Positions 1 through 6,214 are shown, numbered from the stretch's first letter. The stretch: 8,293 bases of DNA from Candidatus Atribacter hydrocarboniphilus (GCA_003542295.1 DPKX01000109.1:4488-12780), one strand, 5' to 3'. The notes: a model not told the origin generated them from the sequence alone. Numbers and translations are program-made.

Positions 1-564
1 TTTCTGATGGTCGTTGAGGTGATGGGCCGATATGCCGGTTGGATTGCGCTTCATTCGGGAATAGCCGGTGGTGGTGATGTAATTCTCATCCCAGAAATTC
101 ATTATAATATCGACAATGTGTGTACTTTTATTCGTAAACGAATTGCCGCCGGGAAAAAGTTTAGTATAGTGGTTGTTGCCGAGGGATCGAAACCCCAAGG
201 CGGAGATTATACCATTTTACGAAAAATTGAAGAGAGTCATGACCAAATTCGTTTAGGTGGTGTTGGTCACCTTATTGGTGAGCAGATTGAAGAAAAGACC
301 GGTATTGAAACGCGAGTAGTTATTCTTGGCCATTTATTAAGAGGTGGTTCTCCCACTCCCTACGATCGGGTACTCGCCAGCCGTTTTGGAGCGGCGGCAG
401 TGGATTTGGTTGCCCAAGAACAATTTGGGTTATTTCCAGCTTTACGAGGGAATGAAATGATGCCGACTCCCATTAAAAAAGCCATTGAAAAGCTTAAAAT
501 TATACCTTTGAACCATTCTTTGCTGCAGGTTGCTCGATCTACCGGAACCTGTTTAGGGGAGTAG
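1..564 (+). CDS. pfkA: 6-phosphofructokinase, C-terminal part (5' end outside the window)
   Basis: This is the C-terminal ~187 residues of a phosphofructokinase, the cytoplasmic enzyme that phosphorylates fructose 6-phosphate in glycolysis. The reading frame is open from base 1, so the gene starts upstream; the ATG at 7 is internal. Seen directly: the fructose-6-phosphate motif VEVMGRYAGW near the edge, followed by AGGGDVILIPE, then GIETRVVILGHLLRGGSPTPYDR, which carries the Arg (ETR), His (GH) and Arg (RGG) that contact the sugar phosphate in PfkA-type enzymes. Most relatives read GHLQRGG; here Gln is Leu. The MGRxAGWIA...GGxDVILIPE wording is typical of the longer group III (mixed-substrate) branch. 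Whether ATP or pyrophosphate is the donor cannot be told, because the deciding N-terminal residues are missing. The gene ends in TAG, with no clear terminator hairpin right after it and about 400 non-coding bases before the next gene. Confidence 0.93.
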   Translation, partial: FLMVVEVMGRYAGWIALHSGIAGGGDVILIPEIHYNIDNVCTFIRKRIAAGKKFSIVVVAEGSKPQGGDYTILRKIEESHDQIRLGGVGHLIGEQIEEKTGIETRVVILGHLLRGGSPTPYDRVLASRFGAAAVDLVAQEQFGLFPALRGNEMMPTPIKKAIEKLKIIPLNHSLLQVARSTGTCLGE

Positions 565-751
565 GAATGCAATTTTGTGTAGATAGATAAATAAAAGAAT
601 GAGCTCATAATATTGCCGAAGCACTGTACTCCTTGCAAATGATGACAAAAAGCTTTTTCTTACCTTAATTCTCTCTCACCAGAGGAGAAGAAAAAAAGAA
701 AAATAGGTGAAGGCCAGGATGACAATGAAAATAAGACTGAAAAGGCAAGGG
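565..751. other. Non-coding spacer after the phosphofructokinase gene
   Basis: I see no convincing gene here. The stretch is A-rich and holds a loop-less 12-base palindrome AAAAAGCTTTTT (647-658) and a weak hairpin around 668-690 (CTCTCTC...GAGGAGAAG). The phrase CAGGATGAC at 715-723 resembles the end of the hairpin repeat that starts just downstream, so this may be an older, eroded repeat copy. No clear promoter was found. Confidence 0.5.
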
Positions 752-935
752 GCGCGAGATTCTTAAGAAAGTATTGTGCAACGTGGCAATCTCATTTAGA
801 AAATTTTTTAAATAATTAAAGAATGAGATCCTCACGGCTTCTGAATACGAAACCTCAGGATGGCGCCTGTGGTGTCAGATGAAAATCCTCACGCGGAAAA
901 GCCCCGCTCAGGATGACGTAGTTTATATATTCATT
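752..935. repeat. Hairpin-rich interspersed repeat, copy 1
   Basis: First copy of a non-coding repeat whose second copy is at about 7590-7735. Bases 787-842 equal 7630-7685 exactly (56 bases), and 781-865 match 7624-7708 at 81 of 85 positions without gaps. Internal structure: an AT-rich stem ATCTCATT (789-796) / AATGAGAT (822-829); a second hairpin ATCCT...AGGAT enclosing GGCTTC/GAAACC with one mismatch; and a further unit of the same design at 885-914, with ATCCT (885-889), GCGG (893-896), CCGC (904-907) and AGGAT (910-914). The 5' part contains TTCTTAAGAA (760-769) where copy 2 has a different hairpin. The edges are approximate. No ORF lies inside, so it is more like a REP/MITE-type element than an insertion sequence. 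It ends close to the ribosome site of the next gene and could affect its expression. Confidence 0.75.
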
Positions 936-969
936 ACTGTATTTCCAAATTAGAAACGGAGAAATAAAT

Positions 970-1770
970 ATGTTTAAGGATCGCCTTAGTAAAGCATTAG
1001 AAATCGTCAAAATAGCTGGGAAGATTGCCCAAGAGCGACAGCAGTCCATAGGCCTTATTGAGGACAAAACCAGTCCCATGGATGTTGTTACCGATATCGA
1101 CCGTGGAACTCAGGACTTGATATTAAAAACCCTTGAGAAAGATTTTCCAGAAGATATCACCTGGGGTGAGGAAAGTGGTTATCCATTGAGTGACTTTTCC
1201 TCGACCTGGGTCCTAGATCCCATAGATGGAACAACCAACTATATTCATGGCTTACCACTCTATAGTATTTCACTAGCATACTATCACCAAGGAGTTCCAG
1301 TTATCGGTGTCATCGATTCACCTTCTTTTGGAGAAACCTTTTATTCGGAGCGGGGAAGCGGAGCCTATCTTAACGAAAATCCCATTCACTTATCGGAAGT
1401 TAAAGATTTACGCCGAAGTCTTCTCTCGACTGGTTTTCCTCATGAACAAAACCGTTGTGATATTATTATTCCTGTATACCACCATTTGTTATGCCGTTCT
1501 CAAGCATTGCGCGCCATTGGGTCGGCTGCCCTAGGAATAGCATATGTCGCTTGTGGACGATTCGAAGCCTACTTTCAATTAGGAGTTTCTTTTTATGATG
1601 TAGCGGCAGGTGTCTGTATACTGGAGGAGGTTGGTGGCAAGGTGCAACAAATCAATGAGAAACCTTGGGGAACATCGAGTCGGTCAATAGTTGCCCTTAA
1701 CCCTCTTATAGGGCAGCAACTCTTTGATGAGTTAAATCGGTTTCAGATTCCTGAACCAGAATATCACTAA
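970..1770 (+). CDS. Inositol-monophosphatase-family phosphatase (SuhB-like)
   Basis: A 266-residue, complete, cytoplasmic Mg2+-dependent phosphomonoesterase of the IMPase/FBPase superfamily, of the usual family length. Visible motifs: K33-SPMDVVTDID (residues 33-44); GEES with metal ligands E67/E68; the signature DPIDGTTN (83-90), giving D83, D86 and T88; and C-terminal YDVAAG (209-214), whose Asp210 is the last metal ligand. Most relatives have WDxAAG; Tyr replaces Trp here. The start at 970 is supported by GGAG at 958-961, eight bases upstream. Substrate cannot be read from sequence: myo-inositol 1-phosphate, fructose 1,6-bisphosphate and other sugar or cyclitol phosphates are all handled by this family. 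Next to sugar aminotransferases and a NagB-like protein, a role in removing phosphate from a sugar or cyclitol phosphate is reasonable inference. It is 167 bases ahead of the NagB-like gene and is probably not tightly co-transcribed with it. Confidence 0.92.
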   Translation: MFKDRLSKALEIVKIAGKIAQERQQSIGLIEDKTSPMDVVTDIDRGTQDLILKTLEKDFPEDITWGEESGYPLSDFSSTWVLDPIDGTTNYIHGLPLYSISLAYYHQGVPVIGVIDSPSFGETFYSERGSGAYLNENPIHLSEVKDLRRSLLSTGFPHEQNRCDIIIPVYHHLLCRSQALRAIGSAALGIAYVACGRFEAYFQLGVSFYDVAAGVCILEEVGGKVQQINEKPWGTSSRSIVALNPLIGQQLFDELNRFQIPEPEYH

Positions 1771-1830
1771 GGGGATGAATGAGTTAAGTAGCGACCGGTG
1801 AAGGATGCACAGTGATCGGTAAAAATATTG

Positions 1831-1866
1831 TTGTCCTGAGAATCCTCGTTTACGAGGTAAGTCATC
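1831..1866. repeat. Small hairpin, possible degenerate copy of the repeat unit
   Basis: CCTCG (1844-1848) pairs with CGAGG (1853-1857) around a four-base loop TTTA. The flanks GTCCTGAG and GTCATCC resemble the edges (CTCAGGATGAC) of the hairpin repeat elsewhere in the window. No T-run follows, so it is not a standard intrinsic terminator. It lies between the phosphatase and the NagB-like gene. Confidence 0.4.
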
Positions 1867-1885
1867 CCTAAATAGAGTGAATACT

Positions 1886-1931
1886 TAAAACAATAGATTA
1901 AAGGATATTAAACAATTAATATTTAGGAGGT
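1886..1931 (+). promoter_or_regulatory. Upstream region of the NagB-like gene with blocks shared with the 4483 gene, plus strong ribosome site
   Basis: TAAAACAAT (1886-1894) and AAAGGATAT (1900-1908) are each identical to 9-base blocks in the promoter at 4413-4421 and 4426-4434; the gap between them is 5 bases here and 4 there. A -10-like TATTAA falls at 1906-1911, but the position of a -35 reads only ATACTT (1881-1886), so the promoter may be weak or need an activator. The ribosome site AGGAGGT (1925-1931) lies six bases before the ATG at 1938 and fixes that start. Confidence 0.45.
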
Positions 1932-1937
1932 ATAAAA

Positions 1938-2855
1938 ATGGTATTTCAGTATGGTTTGTCTGATTTTATTCCTTTTAAAGATGTAAAGGAATGTGAACGG
2001 GTTAGGAAAATCAAAAAGGAAGATATAACCAAGCACCACAATCCAGATTTTAAGATTAAAGTCATTGAGGATCCCAATCAATTTTATATTGAATTTGCAT
2101 TGGATTTAGTAAGCCGAATCAAGAAATCAACCGAAAATAATGAAAAGTTAGTTTTAATTCTTCCGGTCGGTCCTGTTCCCCAGTTCGAAATTGCCGCTCG
2201 TTTAATCAATGAATTCAACCTTTCCATGAAAAATGTTCATACTTTTAATATGGACGAATATGCCGATGAAAACGGCAATACTGCCCCAATTGATTGGCCA
2301 GGTTCTTTTCAAAAAGCCATGTGGGAGAACTTTTTTAACAAAATCAAACCGGAATTGCGACCAGATAATAAAAATATCCATTTTCCCACCAAAGATGCCC
2401 TCCCTAATTATGGAAAAATGATTGAAGACCTGGGTGGCGCCGACTGCTGCTATGGCGGCGTAGGTTGGTGTGGTCATATCGCTTTTTGGGAAGCACACTT
2501 AGGATTTGAATTTGGAAATGACTTAGAAGCTTATAAAAAACAAGGACCTCGTTGTGTTGAACTGCATCCTATGACTATCATGCAGAATGCCCTTCATTCC
2601 TTTAGCGGAGACTGGTCTTGGGTTCCCCCCAAAGCTAACACAATTGGTCCTGCCCAAATTGTTGGTGCAAAAGATCGGAGTTTCTGGTTAGATGGGTATA
2701 TTGGAGGAGGGGTCAGCTGGCAGCGGTTCATTGCCCGTTTAGCAGCTCATGGTCCGGTTAATACTTTAGTTCCAGCCTCTCTTTTGCAAACTGTTCCAGG
2801 AACTTATACTATATTAGGTGGCGTTGCTGATAATGTTGAAATCCATATGGCTTGA
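1938..2855 (+). CDS. Divergent NagB-type protein (glucosamine-6-phosphate deaminase/isomerase fold)
   Basis: A 305-residue, complete, soluble protein of the NagB/6-phosphogluconolactonase superfamily, with about 35 extra N-terminal residues over E. coli NagB (266). Family marks: FNMDEY (103-108), where D106 matches the proton-transfer Asp72 of NagB; GGVGWCGHIAFWE (173-185), matching GVGNDGHIAFNE; and a C-terminal GAKDRSF...SLLQ region like the NagB GSQKA...CLQ region. Two departures stand out. The ring-opening triad Asp141-His143-Glu148 becomes Cys178-His180-Glu185, and the phosphate-loop wording TGGTP becomes PVGPVP (76-81), losing its Thr hydroxyls. It is therefore unlikely to be a standard glucosamine-6-phosphate deaminase. 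A related ketose/aldose isomerase, deaminase or hydrolase acting on another, perhaps unphosphorylated, (amino)sugar is inferred. A strong SD and a strong terminator frame it as a probable single-gene unit. Confidence 0.85.
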   Translation: MVFQYGLSDFIPFKDVKECERVRKIKKEDITKHHNPDFKIKVIEDPNQFYIEFALDLVSRIKKSTENNEKLVLILPVGPVPQFEIAARLINEFNLSMKNVHTFNMDEYADENGNTAPIDWPGSFQKAMWENFFNKIKPELRPDNKNIHFPTKDALPNYGKMIEDLGGADCCYGGVGWCGHIAFWEAHLGFEFGNDLEAYKKQGPRCVELHPMTIMQNALHSFSGDWSWVPPKANTIGPAQIVGAKDRSFWLDGYIGGGVSWQRFIARLAAHGPVNTLVPASLLQTVPGTYTILGGVADNVEIHMA

Positions 2856-2879
2856 AAAATAAGTTACCATGTTGGAATT

Positions 2880-2914
2880 AAAAAAGGAGTGCGATTTTAT
2901 TGCACTCCTTTTTT
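2880..2914. terminator. Strong, probably bidirectional intrinsic terminator
   Basis: GGAGTGC (2886-2892) pairs perfectly with GCACTCC (2902-2908) around a nine-base loop. Six A's before the stem and six T's after it extend the pairing to 13 bp and give a T-run on both strands. It sits between the stop of the NagB-like gene (2855) and the stop of the convergent ROK gene (2939), so it should end both transcripts. Confidence 0.93.
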
Positions 2915-2938
2915 AATATCTTTAGGTATTTGTATTAT

Positions 2939-4165
2939 TTAACTGAATGAGAGATCAAAAAACTCATTTCCTTTAAATAGCTGGTTAAGAACCAAAGATG
3001 CCGCCCCACGGGCCGCCGGCCGATCTTTAATCTCAGCAATTTTAAAAGAGAGGTTGCGGGTGGCTAATTCTAAGGATTGACGACGCACTGTTCCCTTTAC
3101 TGGGTTAAGAATCAGGACGCCGAGATCGGCAAGTTCTCCACCGATGAGTATAGCTTCGGGATTGAGAAAATTCACTAGGTTCGCAATTACTTCTCCTAAC
3201 GTTCGGCCCATTTCTTCAACCAAGCTGATACAGAATTTATCATTTTCATTGGCTGCCTGAATAAAGGATTGAATTGATAAAAATTCAGAATTTTCACGGA
3301 TTTGGTCCAAGAAGGGAGAAATGACACCGTGCAGAACAGCATTTTTAATTGATCGCATTACTGCCGAAGAAGAAACAAACATTTCTAAGCAACCGTGGTT
3401 TCCACAACTGCAGATCGGACCACTTTTATCATACTGAACATGCCCTAATTCCCCTGCTAACCCCTGAGCACCATAGTAAAAGGAACCATGAGTCATTAAA
3501 CTGGCACCAATTCCATAGGAAAGGTCAATATAAATCTGGTTCTGAAAATTCCTCCCAGCACCAAAAAGACTTTCGGCTAAAAGCTTACAATTGGTGTTGC
3601 CTTCAATATAAACTGGGAGATGAAATTCCTTTTCCATAAGCTCCCGAAGTGGAACATTTCTCCAATCATTAATTTGAGAGCAGAACAAGGAGATACCTTG
3701 TTCTCGATCAACTAAACCGGGGTCGGCAATGCCGATTCCCAATAATGGTGGCAAATGAGTTGAACCGATATGAATGAGTTGGTGTATGGTTTTTTTTAAT
3801 AACACAACGATTTGGTTGCCTGTAGTTCCTTCCGGGAGGGTATAATTCATTTCGCCGATAATTTTATTTTCAAAGTCTATTAGTAAACCATAAATAAATT
3901 GGGGATCAAACTCAATCCCGATAACTGTTCCTCCATTGGGATTTAAAGTTAAAAGGCGCTGTTTTTTCCCTTTTTCATTCTTTCCTAATCCTTTTTCAAT
4001 TAAAATATTTTCTTCCATTAATTCTCTGGTGAGCTGAGTTATCGATGCCGGCCGAATACTCATCTTTTTTTGAATCTCAGTTCGGGAGAGAGGACCATTT
4101 TCATAAATCAACCTTTTAATTGCCGCCTTATGGTGGCTTTTGGTAAAGGATTTCCGTTTTTTCAT
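2939..4165 (-). CDS. ROK-family transcriptional regulator (NagC/XylR type)
   Basis: A 408-residue, complete DNA-binding sugar sensor. Residues about 12-55 form a winged helix-turn-helix (AAIKRLIYENGPLSRTEI...RPASITQLTREL). The rest is a ROK sugar-kinase-like domain: VIGIEFD (81-87); GIADPGLVD (145-153); YGIGASL...GELGH, with zinc ligand H242; and CSCGNHGCLE, with C252, C254 and C259, the ROK zinc signature. In active ROK kinases the catalytic Asp sits in an (N)DAN motif; here the site reads GNTNC (189-193), so kinase activity is not expected and a pure repressor role is likely. The start is supported by AGGGA on the minus strand at 4177-4173, seven bases before the ATG. It is transcribed divergently from the first aminotransferase with a 317-base shared region, the usual arrangement for a local regulator. 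The effector is unknown; a sugar or amino sugar fits the neighbourhood. Confidence 0.94.
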   Translation of the reverse strand: MKKRKSFTKSHHKAAIKRLIYENGPLSRTEIQKKMSIRPASITQLTRELMEENILIEKGLGKNEKGKKQRLLTLNPNGGTVIGIEFDPQFIYGLLIDFENKIIGEMNYTLPEGTTGNQIVVLLKKTIHQLIHIGSTHLPPLLGIGIADPGLVDREQGISLFCSQINDWRNVPLRELMEKEFHLPVYIEGNTNCKLLAESLFGAGRNFQNQIYIDLSYGIGASLMTHGSFYYGAQGLAGELGHVQYDKSGPICSCGNHGCLEMFVSSSAVMRSIKNAVLHGVISPFLDQIRENSEFLSIQSFIQAANENDKFCISLVEEMGRTLGEVIANLVNFLNPEAILIGGELADLGVLILNPVKGTVRRQSLELATRNLSFKIAEIKDRPAARGAASLVLNQLFKGNEFFDLSFS

Positions 4166-4376
4166 TTTTATGTCCCTATTTTTTAATTTATTTACTTATA
4201 AGAAAAAAAATAAATGAGAAACGAACGGTTAAGCCTTTCTATTTTATCAAAATAAAAATTAAATGAATAGCTATGATGAATAGGTATATATATTATTTAA
4301 ATATTGTTCATTTCTTCTGGAAATATGAAAATTCTATTTGCAGTAAAAATATAAAAAAAGACCAGATAAGCGATAA

Positions 4377-4415
4377 TTGACTAATGCTTATTTGTAAATA
4401 ATTTAATTTGACTAA
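4377..4415. promoter_or_regulatory. Candidate operator: TTATTT-GT-AAATAA palindrome flanked by TTGACTAA repeats
   Basis: TTATTTGTAAATAA (4388-4401) has two 6-base inverted arms, and its right end is six bases before the -35 at 4408. The 8-mer TTGACTAA occurs at 4377-4384 and again at 4408-4415, 31 bases apart or about three helix turns, one copy on each side of the palindrome. NagC/Mlc-type ROK proteins are known to bind A/T-rich TTATTT-like half sites. Assigning this site to the ROK protein encoded next door is inference. Confidence 0.45.
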
Positions 4416-4437
4416 AACAATTTAAAAAGGATATACT
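4408..4437 (+). promoter_or_regulatory. Sigma-70-type promoter of the first aminotransferase
   Basis: TTGACT (-35, 4408-4413) and TATACT (-10, 4432-4437) are separated by 18 bases, with five of six consensus bases in each box. The predicted start of RNA near 4444 leaves a leader of about 40 bases. The ribosome site AAGGAGG (4469-4475) follows, seven bases before the ATG at 4483. The whole element closely resembles the promoter at 6109-6138. Confidence 0.78.
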
Positions 4438-4482
4438 TACCTATAAGAAAAATAATAATTCTCTTGAGAAGGAGGAGATTTT

Positions 4483-5760
4483 ATGTCGGAACGATTAGCA
4501 GCCTTAGGAGGAGAACCGGTTTTTCAAGAGAAATTCCCCGTGTGGCCAAGCTTTTCAGACAAAACCAAACGAGAAGCTTTGCTACCCCTCGAATCTGGTT
4601 TGGTGAATTATTGGACTGGTCATAAGGGAGTCGAATTCGAAGAAAAATGGGCTCAATATTGTGATTGTAAATATGGGATATCAACCTCTAACGGAACCTC
4701 AGCTCTTCATACCGCTTTAGCTGCCTGTGATATTGGACCTGGAGATGAAGTAATTGTAACCTCCTATTCCTTTATCGCATCGTCCTTTTGTGTGGTCCAA
4801 GCCGGAGCTATTCCAATTTTTGCTGATGTACGAAAGGATACCCATACCATTGACCCATCGTCTATTGAAAAGAAGATCACCTCAAGGACCAAAGCCATCA
4901 TTCCTGTCCATCTCTATGGGATTCCCTGTGATATGGATGAAATTATGGCTATTGCCAAGCAACATAATCTTTTTGTCATCGAGGATTGTGCTCAGGCACA
5001 TGGGAGTGAGTATCGGGGGAAAAAAGTTGGTAGCATCGGTCATGCCGGTTGTTTCAGTTTTTGCCAGTCGAAGCACTTTACCACTGGTGGTGAGGGAGGA
5101 GCGGTGGTTACCAACGATGAAAATATAGCTTGGGCAGCCCGTTCATTCCGAGATCATGGTTATGATGTTAGGGAACGGTTGAGGTTATTAGAACTGGAAA
5201 AGAAACTGTTCTATATTCACCAAAGGGTTGGTTTTAACTATCGTCTGACAGAAATTCAATCTATTATTGGGCTCTGTGAATTAGAACGTTTTGACGAGTG
5301 GAATAAAAAGCGGCGAGTTATGCTTGGAGACAAATTATTAAAGGCTTTGCAAGGCCACGAGGCAGTTGAATACCTTCCTCCTCAAGGGAAAGAGGGTAAA
5401 TTTATCTCTTACTGGCTTTTCCCAGTCGTTATCAATTTAGACCGCATTTCCTGTTCTATCAGGGAATTTTGGCAAGCAATCGAAGCCGAAGGAGTTCCAG
5501 TTGCCCCGGTACTTTGGCCTCAAATGTATAAAGAAAAGGCTTATATTGATCACAATGGTTTTGGCACAGCTAAATTCCCCTTTAATTCCAAAGAATATAC
5601 TGAGGCCCGATCGGTCGATTATCGAAATGTTATTTGTGAAAATGCCGCTTGGGTTGAACAAAGAACCTTTTGTTTCCCAACCCATCCGGTTTATGAAGAT
5701 CGACATGTTGAGGCTATGGTAGCAGCTTTTGAAAAAGTTTATAAACATTACAAAAAATAG
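4483..5760 (+). CDS. DegT/DnrJ/EryC1/StrS-family PLP aminotransferase (first copy)
   Basis: A 425-residue, complete, cytoplasmic fold-type I aminotransferase of the sugar/cyclitol aminotransferase family. Visible: an N-terminal LAALGGEPV (5-13), typical of the AHBA-synthase/scyllo-inosose-aminotransferase-like branch; the PLP phosphate region SNGTSALHTAL (69-79); VIEDCAQAHG, with D168 for the pyridine nitrogen; FSFCQSKHFTTGGEGG, with Schiff-base Lys K197; and GFNYRLTEIQ, with N252. All core residues are present, so the enzyme should be active. The family moves amino groups between Glu/Gln and keto-sugars or keto-cyclitols, and can run in the breakdown direction. The exact substrate cannot be read, but the N-terminal wording favours a cyclitol or keto-sugar over an NDP-sugar. 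It has its own promoter and a strong ribosome site, stands divergent from the ROK regulator, and is probably controlled by it. Confidence 0.92.
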   Translation: MSERLAALGGEPVFQEKFPVWPSFSDKTKREALLPLESGLVNYWTGHKGVEFEEKWAQYCDCKYGISTSNGTSALHTALAACDIGPGDEVIVTSYSFIASSFCVVQAGAIPIFADVRKDTHTIDPSSIEKKITSRTKAIIPVHLYGIPCDMDEIMAIAKQHNLFVIEDCAQAHGSEYRGKKVGSIGHAGCFSFCQSKHFTTGGEGGAVVTNDENIAWAARSFRDHGYDVRERLRLLELEKKLFYIHQRVGFNYRLTEIQSIIGLCELERFDEWNKKRRVMLGDKLLKALQGHEAVEYLPPQGKEGKFISYWLFPVVINLDRISCSIREFWQAIEAEGVPVAPVLWPQMYKEKAYIDHNGFGTAKFPFNSKEYTEARSVDYRNVICENAAWVEQRTFCFPTHPVYEDRHVEAMVAAFEKVYKHYKK

Positions 5761-5802
5761 GCGCTGTATACCCGATGATATCAGATAAAAAATTATAGAA
5801 GT

Positions 5803-5833
5803 GGGTGTAATAAATTACGCCCCATCAATTTTT
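5803..5833 (+). terminator. Probable intrinsic terminator after the first aminotransferase
   Basis: GGGTGTAAT (5803-5811) pairs with ATTACGCCC (5814-5822), nine pairs with one G-U. The two-base loop implies that the innermost pairs open. TTTTT follows at 5829-5833, six bases after the stem. The late T-run makes this weaker than the terminator at 2880-2914. It lies 43 bases after the stop codon. Confidence 0.5.
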
Positions 5834-5841
5834 AAATTTAT

Positions 5842-5943
5842 TCAGGGGCTTGATTTATCCCTTCCCATTTTTAAAACCGTGTTGGTTGCTATCTTCCCAG
5901 CGACTTCTTTTAAAGAGAAACCATATAAAATATCCAAATATCC
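5842..5943 (-). pseudogene. Probable remnant of the C-terminus of a PfkB/ribokinase-family sugar kinase
   Basis: On the minus strand, bases 5943-5842 read as 33 codons plus TGA, beginning GYLDILYGFSLKEVAGKIAT and ending TVLKMGRDKSSP. This resembles the end of PfkB-family kinases, where a G(F/Y)L..L..G.SL.EA...A...A...V.KMGAR pattern follows the DTxGAGD catalytic motif. Just upstream, in another frame, VGNVIS (5971-5954) could be a worn version of GAGDVFxS, which would imply small deletions and a frameshift. A TGA at 5946-5944 breaks the frame, and no start codon or ribosome site fits. What is seen is the short peptide; the family assignment comes from remembered motif patterns. Chance resemblance in a short ORF cannot be excluded. 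Confidence 0.45.
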
Positions 5944-5946
5944 TCA

Positions 5947-6108
5947 AACTTATAACATTACCAACTAAAAAATTAAAAATGGTTAAAATACCTAATAATT
6001 TTTAATAAAGAACAAAAATGAAAATAATTAGCCAAAATATTACCAAAAATATCTGTAAATATGTCGTAATTGAATTATAAATTCGATTAAATCGATGAAA
6101 AATTTAGT
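5947..6108. other. A/T-rich non-coding stretch upstream of the second aminotransferase promoter
   Basis: Apart from the possible kinase traces at its left end I see no gene. It holds two small inverted repeats close to the promoter: GAATT-ATA-AATTC (6072-6084) and CGATT-A-AATCG (6084-6094). The second ends 14 bases before the -35 box and is the right size for a repressor site, but no comparable palindrome was found at the other promoters. Confidence 0.45.
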
Positions 6109-6138
6109 TTGACAAATAAAATTTATAAAAGATATTAT
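6109..6138 (+). promoter_or_regulatory. Sigma-70-type promoter of the second aminotransferase
   Basis: A consensus TTGACA (-35, 6109-6114) and TATTAT (-10, 6133-6138) are 18 bases apart; an overlapping TATAAT sits at 6136-6141. Bases 6101-6138 match 4400-4437 at 30 of 38 positions without a gap, so the two aminotransferase promoters are alike in sequence as well as spacing. The leader to the ATG is about 80 bases and holds a GGGGA (6176-6180) / TCCCC (6200-6204) stem shortly before the ribosome site. Confidence 0.78.
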
Positions 6139-6214
6139 AATAAAGTCAAATTTTAATCCATAAAAGAGAACTAAGGGGGAGTAAATAAAAACCGAGCTTT
6201 CCCCAAAAGTTGAG

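Larger units (their letters stand above)
4166..4482. promoter_or_regulatory. Divergent control region between the ROK regulator and the first aminotransferase
   Basis: 317 very A/T-rich bases without a gene. On the plus side it holds a clear sigma-70-type promoter (4408-4437) and, ahead of it, a TTATTT/AAATAA palindrome. On the minus side no strong ROK promoter could be fixed; a weak one may lie around 4310-4280, where the minus strand reads TGAACAAT...ATATACCTAT, loosely like the plus-side promoter. TATAAGAAAAA occurs both at 4197-4207 and at 4442-4452, but it is low-complexity sequence. Confidence 0.6.

Noticed and set aside
360..638. Minus-strand ORF of 92 codons over the end of the phosphofructokinase gene
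   Set aside because: It is antisense to a clearly conserved coding frame, has no ribosome site, and its protein has no recognisable family features.
647..658. AAAAAGCTTTTT palindrome as a terminator for the phosphofructokinase gene
   Set aside because: It has no loop, almost no GC in the stem and no separate T-run; it is more likely A/T-rich chance.
752..935. CRISPR array or insertion sequence at the hairpin repeat
   Set aside because: There is no regular repeat-spacer pattern, no cas gene, no transposase ORF and no clear terminal inverted repeats; only two main copies are seen, 6.8 kb apart.
855..1079. Minus-strand ORF of 74 codons across the repeat and the start of the phosphatase gene
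   Set aside because: It runs through non-coding hairpin repeat and antisense coding sequence; no ribosome site or family likeness.
3349..3639. Plus-strand ORF of 96 codons inside the ROK gene
   Set aside because: It is a shadow of the ROK reading frame, which carries the diagnostic zinc motif at the same place.
6176..6204. GGGGA/TCCCC stem in the second aminotransferase leader as a riboswitch
   Set aside because: A single five-pair stem with a 19-base loop matches no riboswitch architecture I recognise and does not cover the ribosome site.
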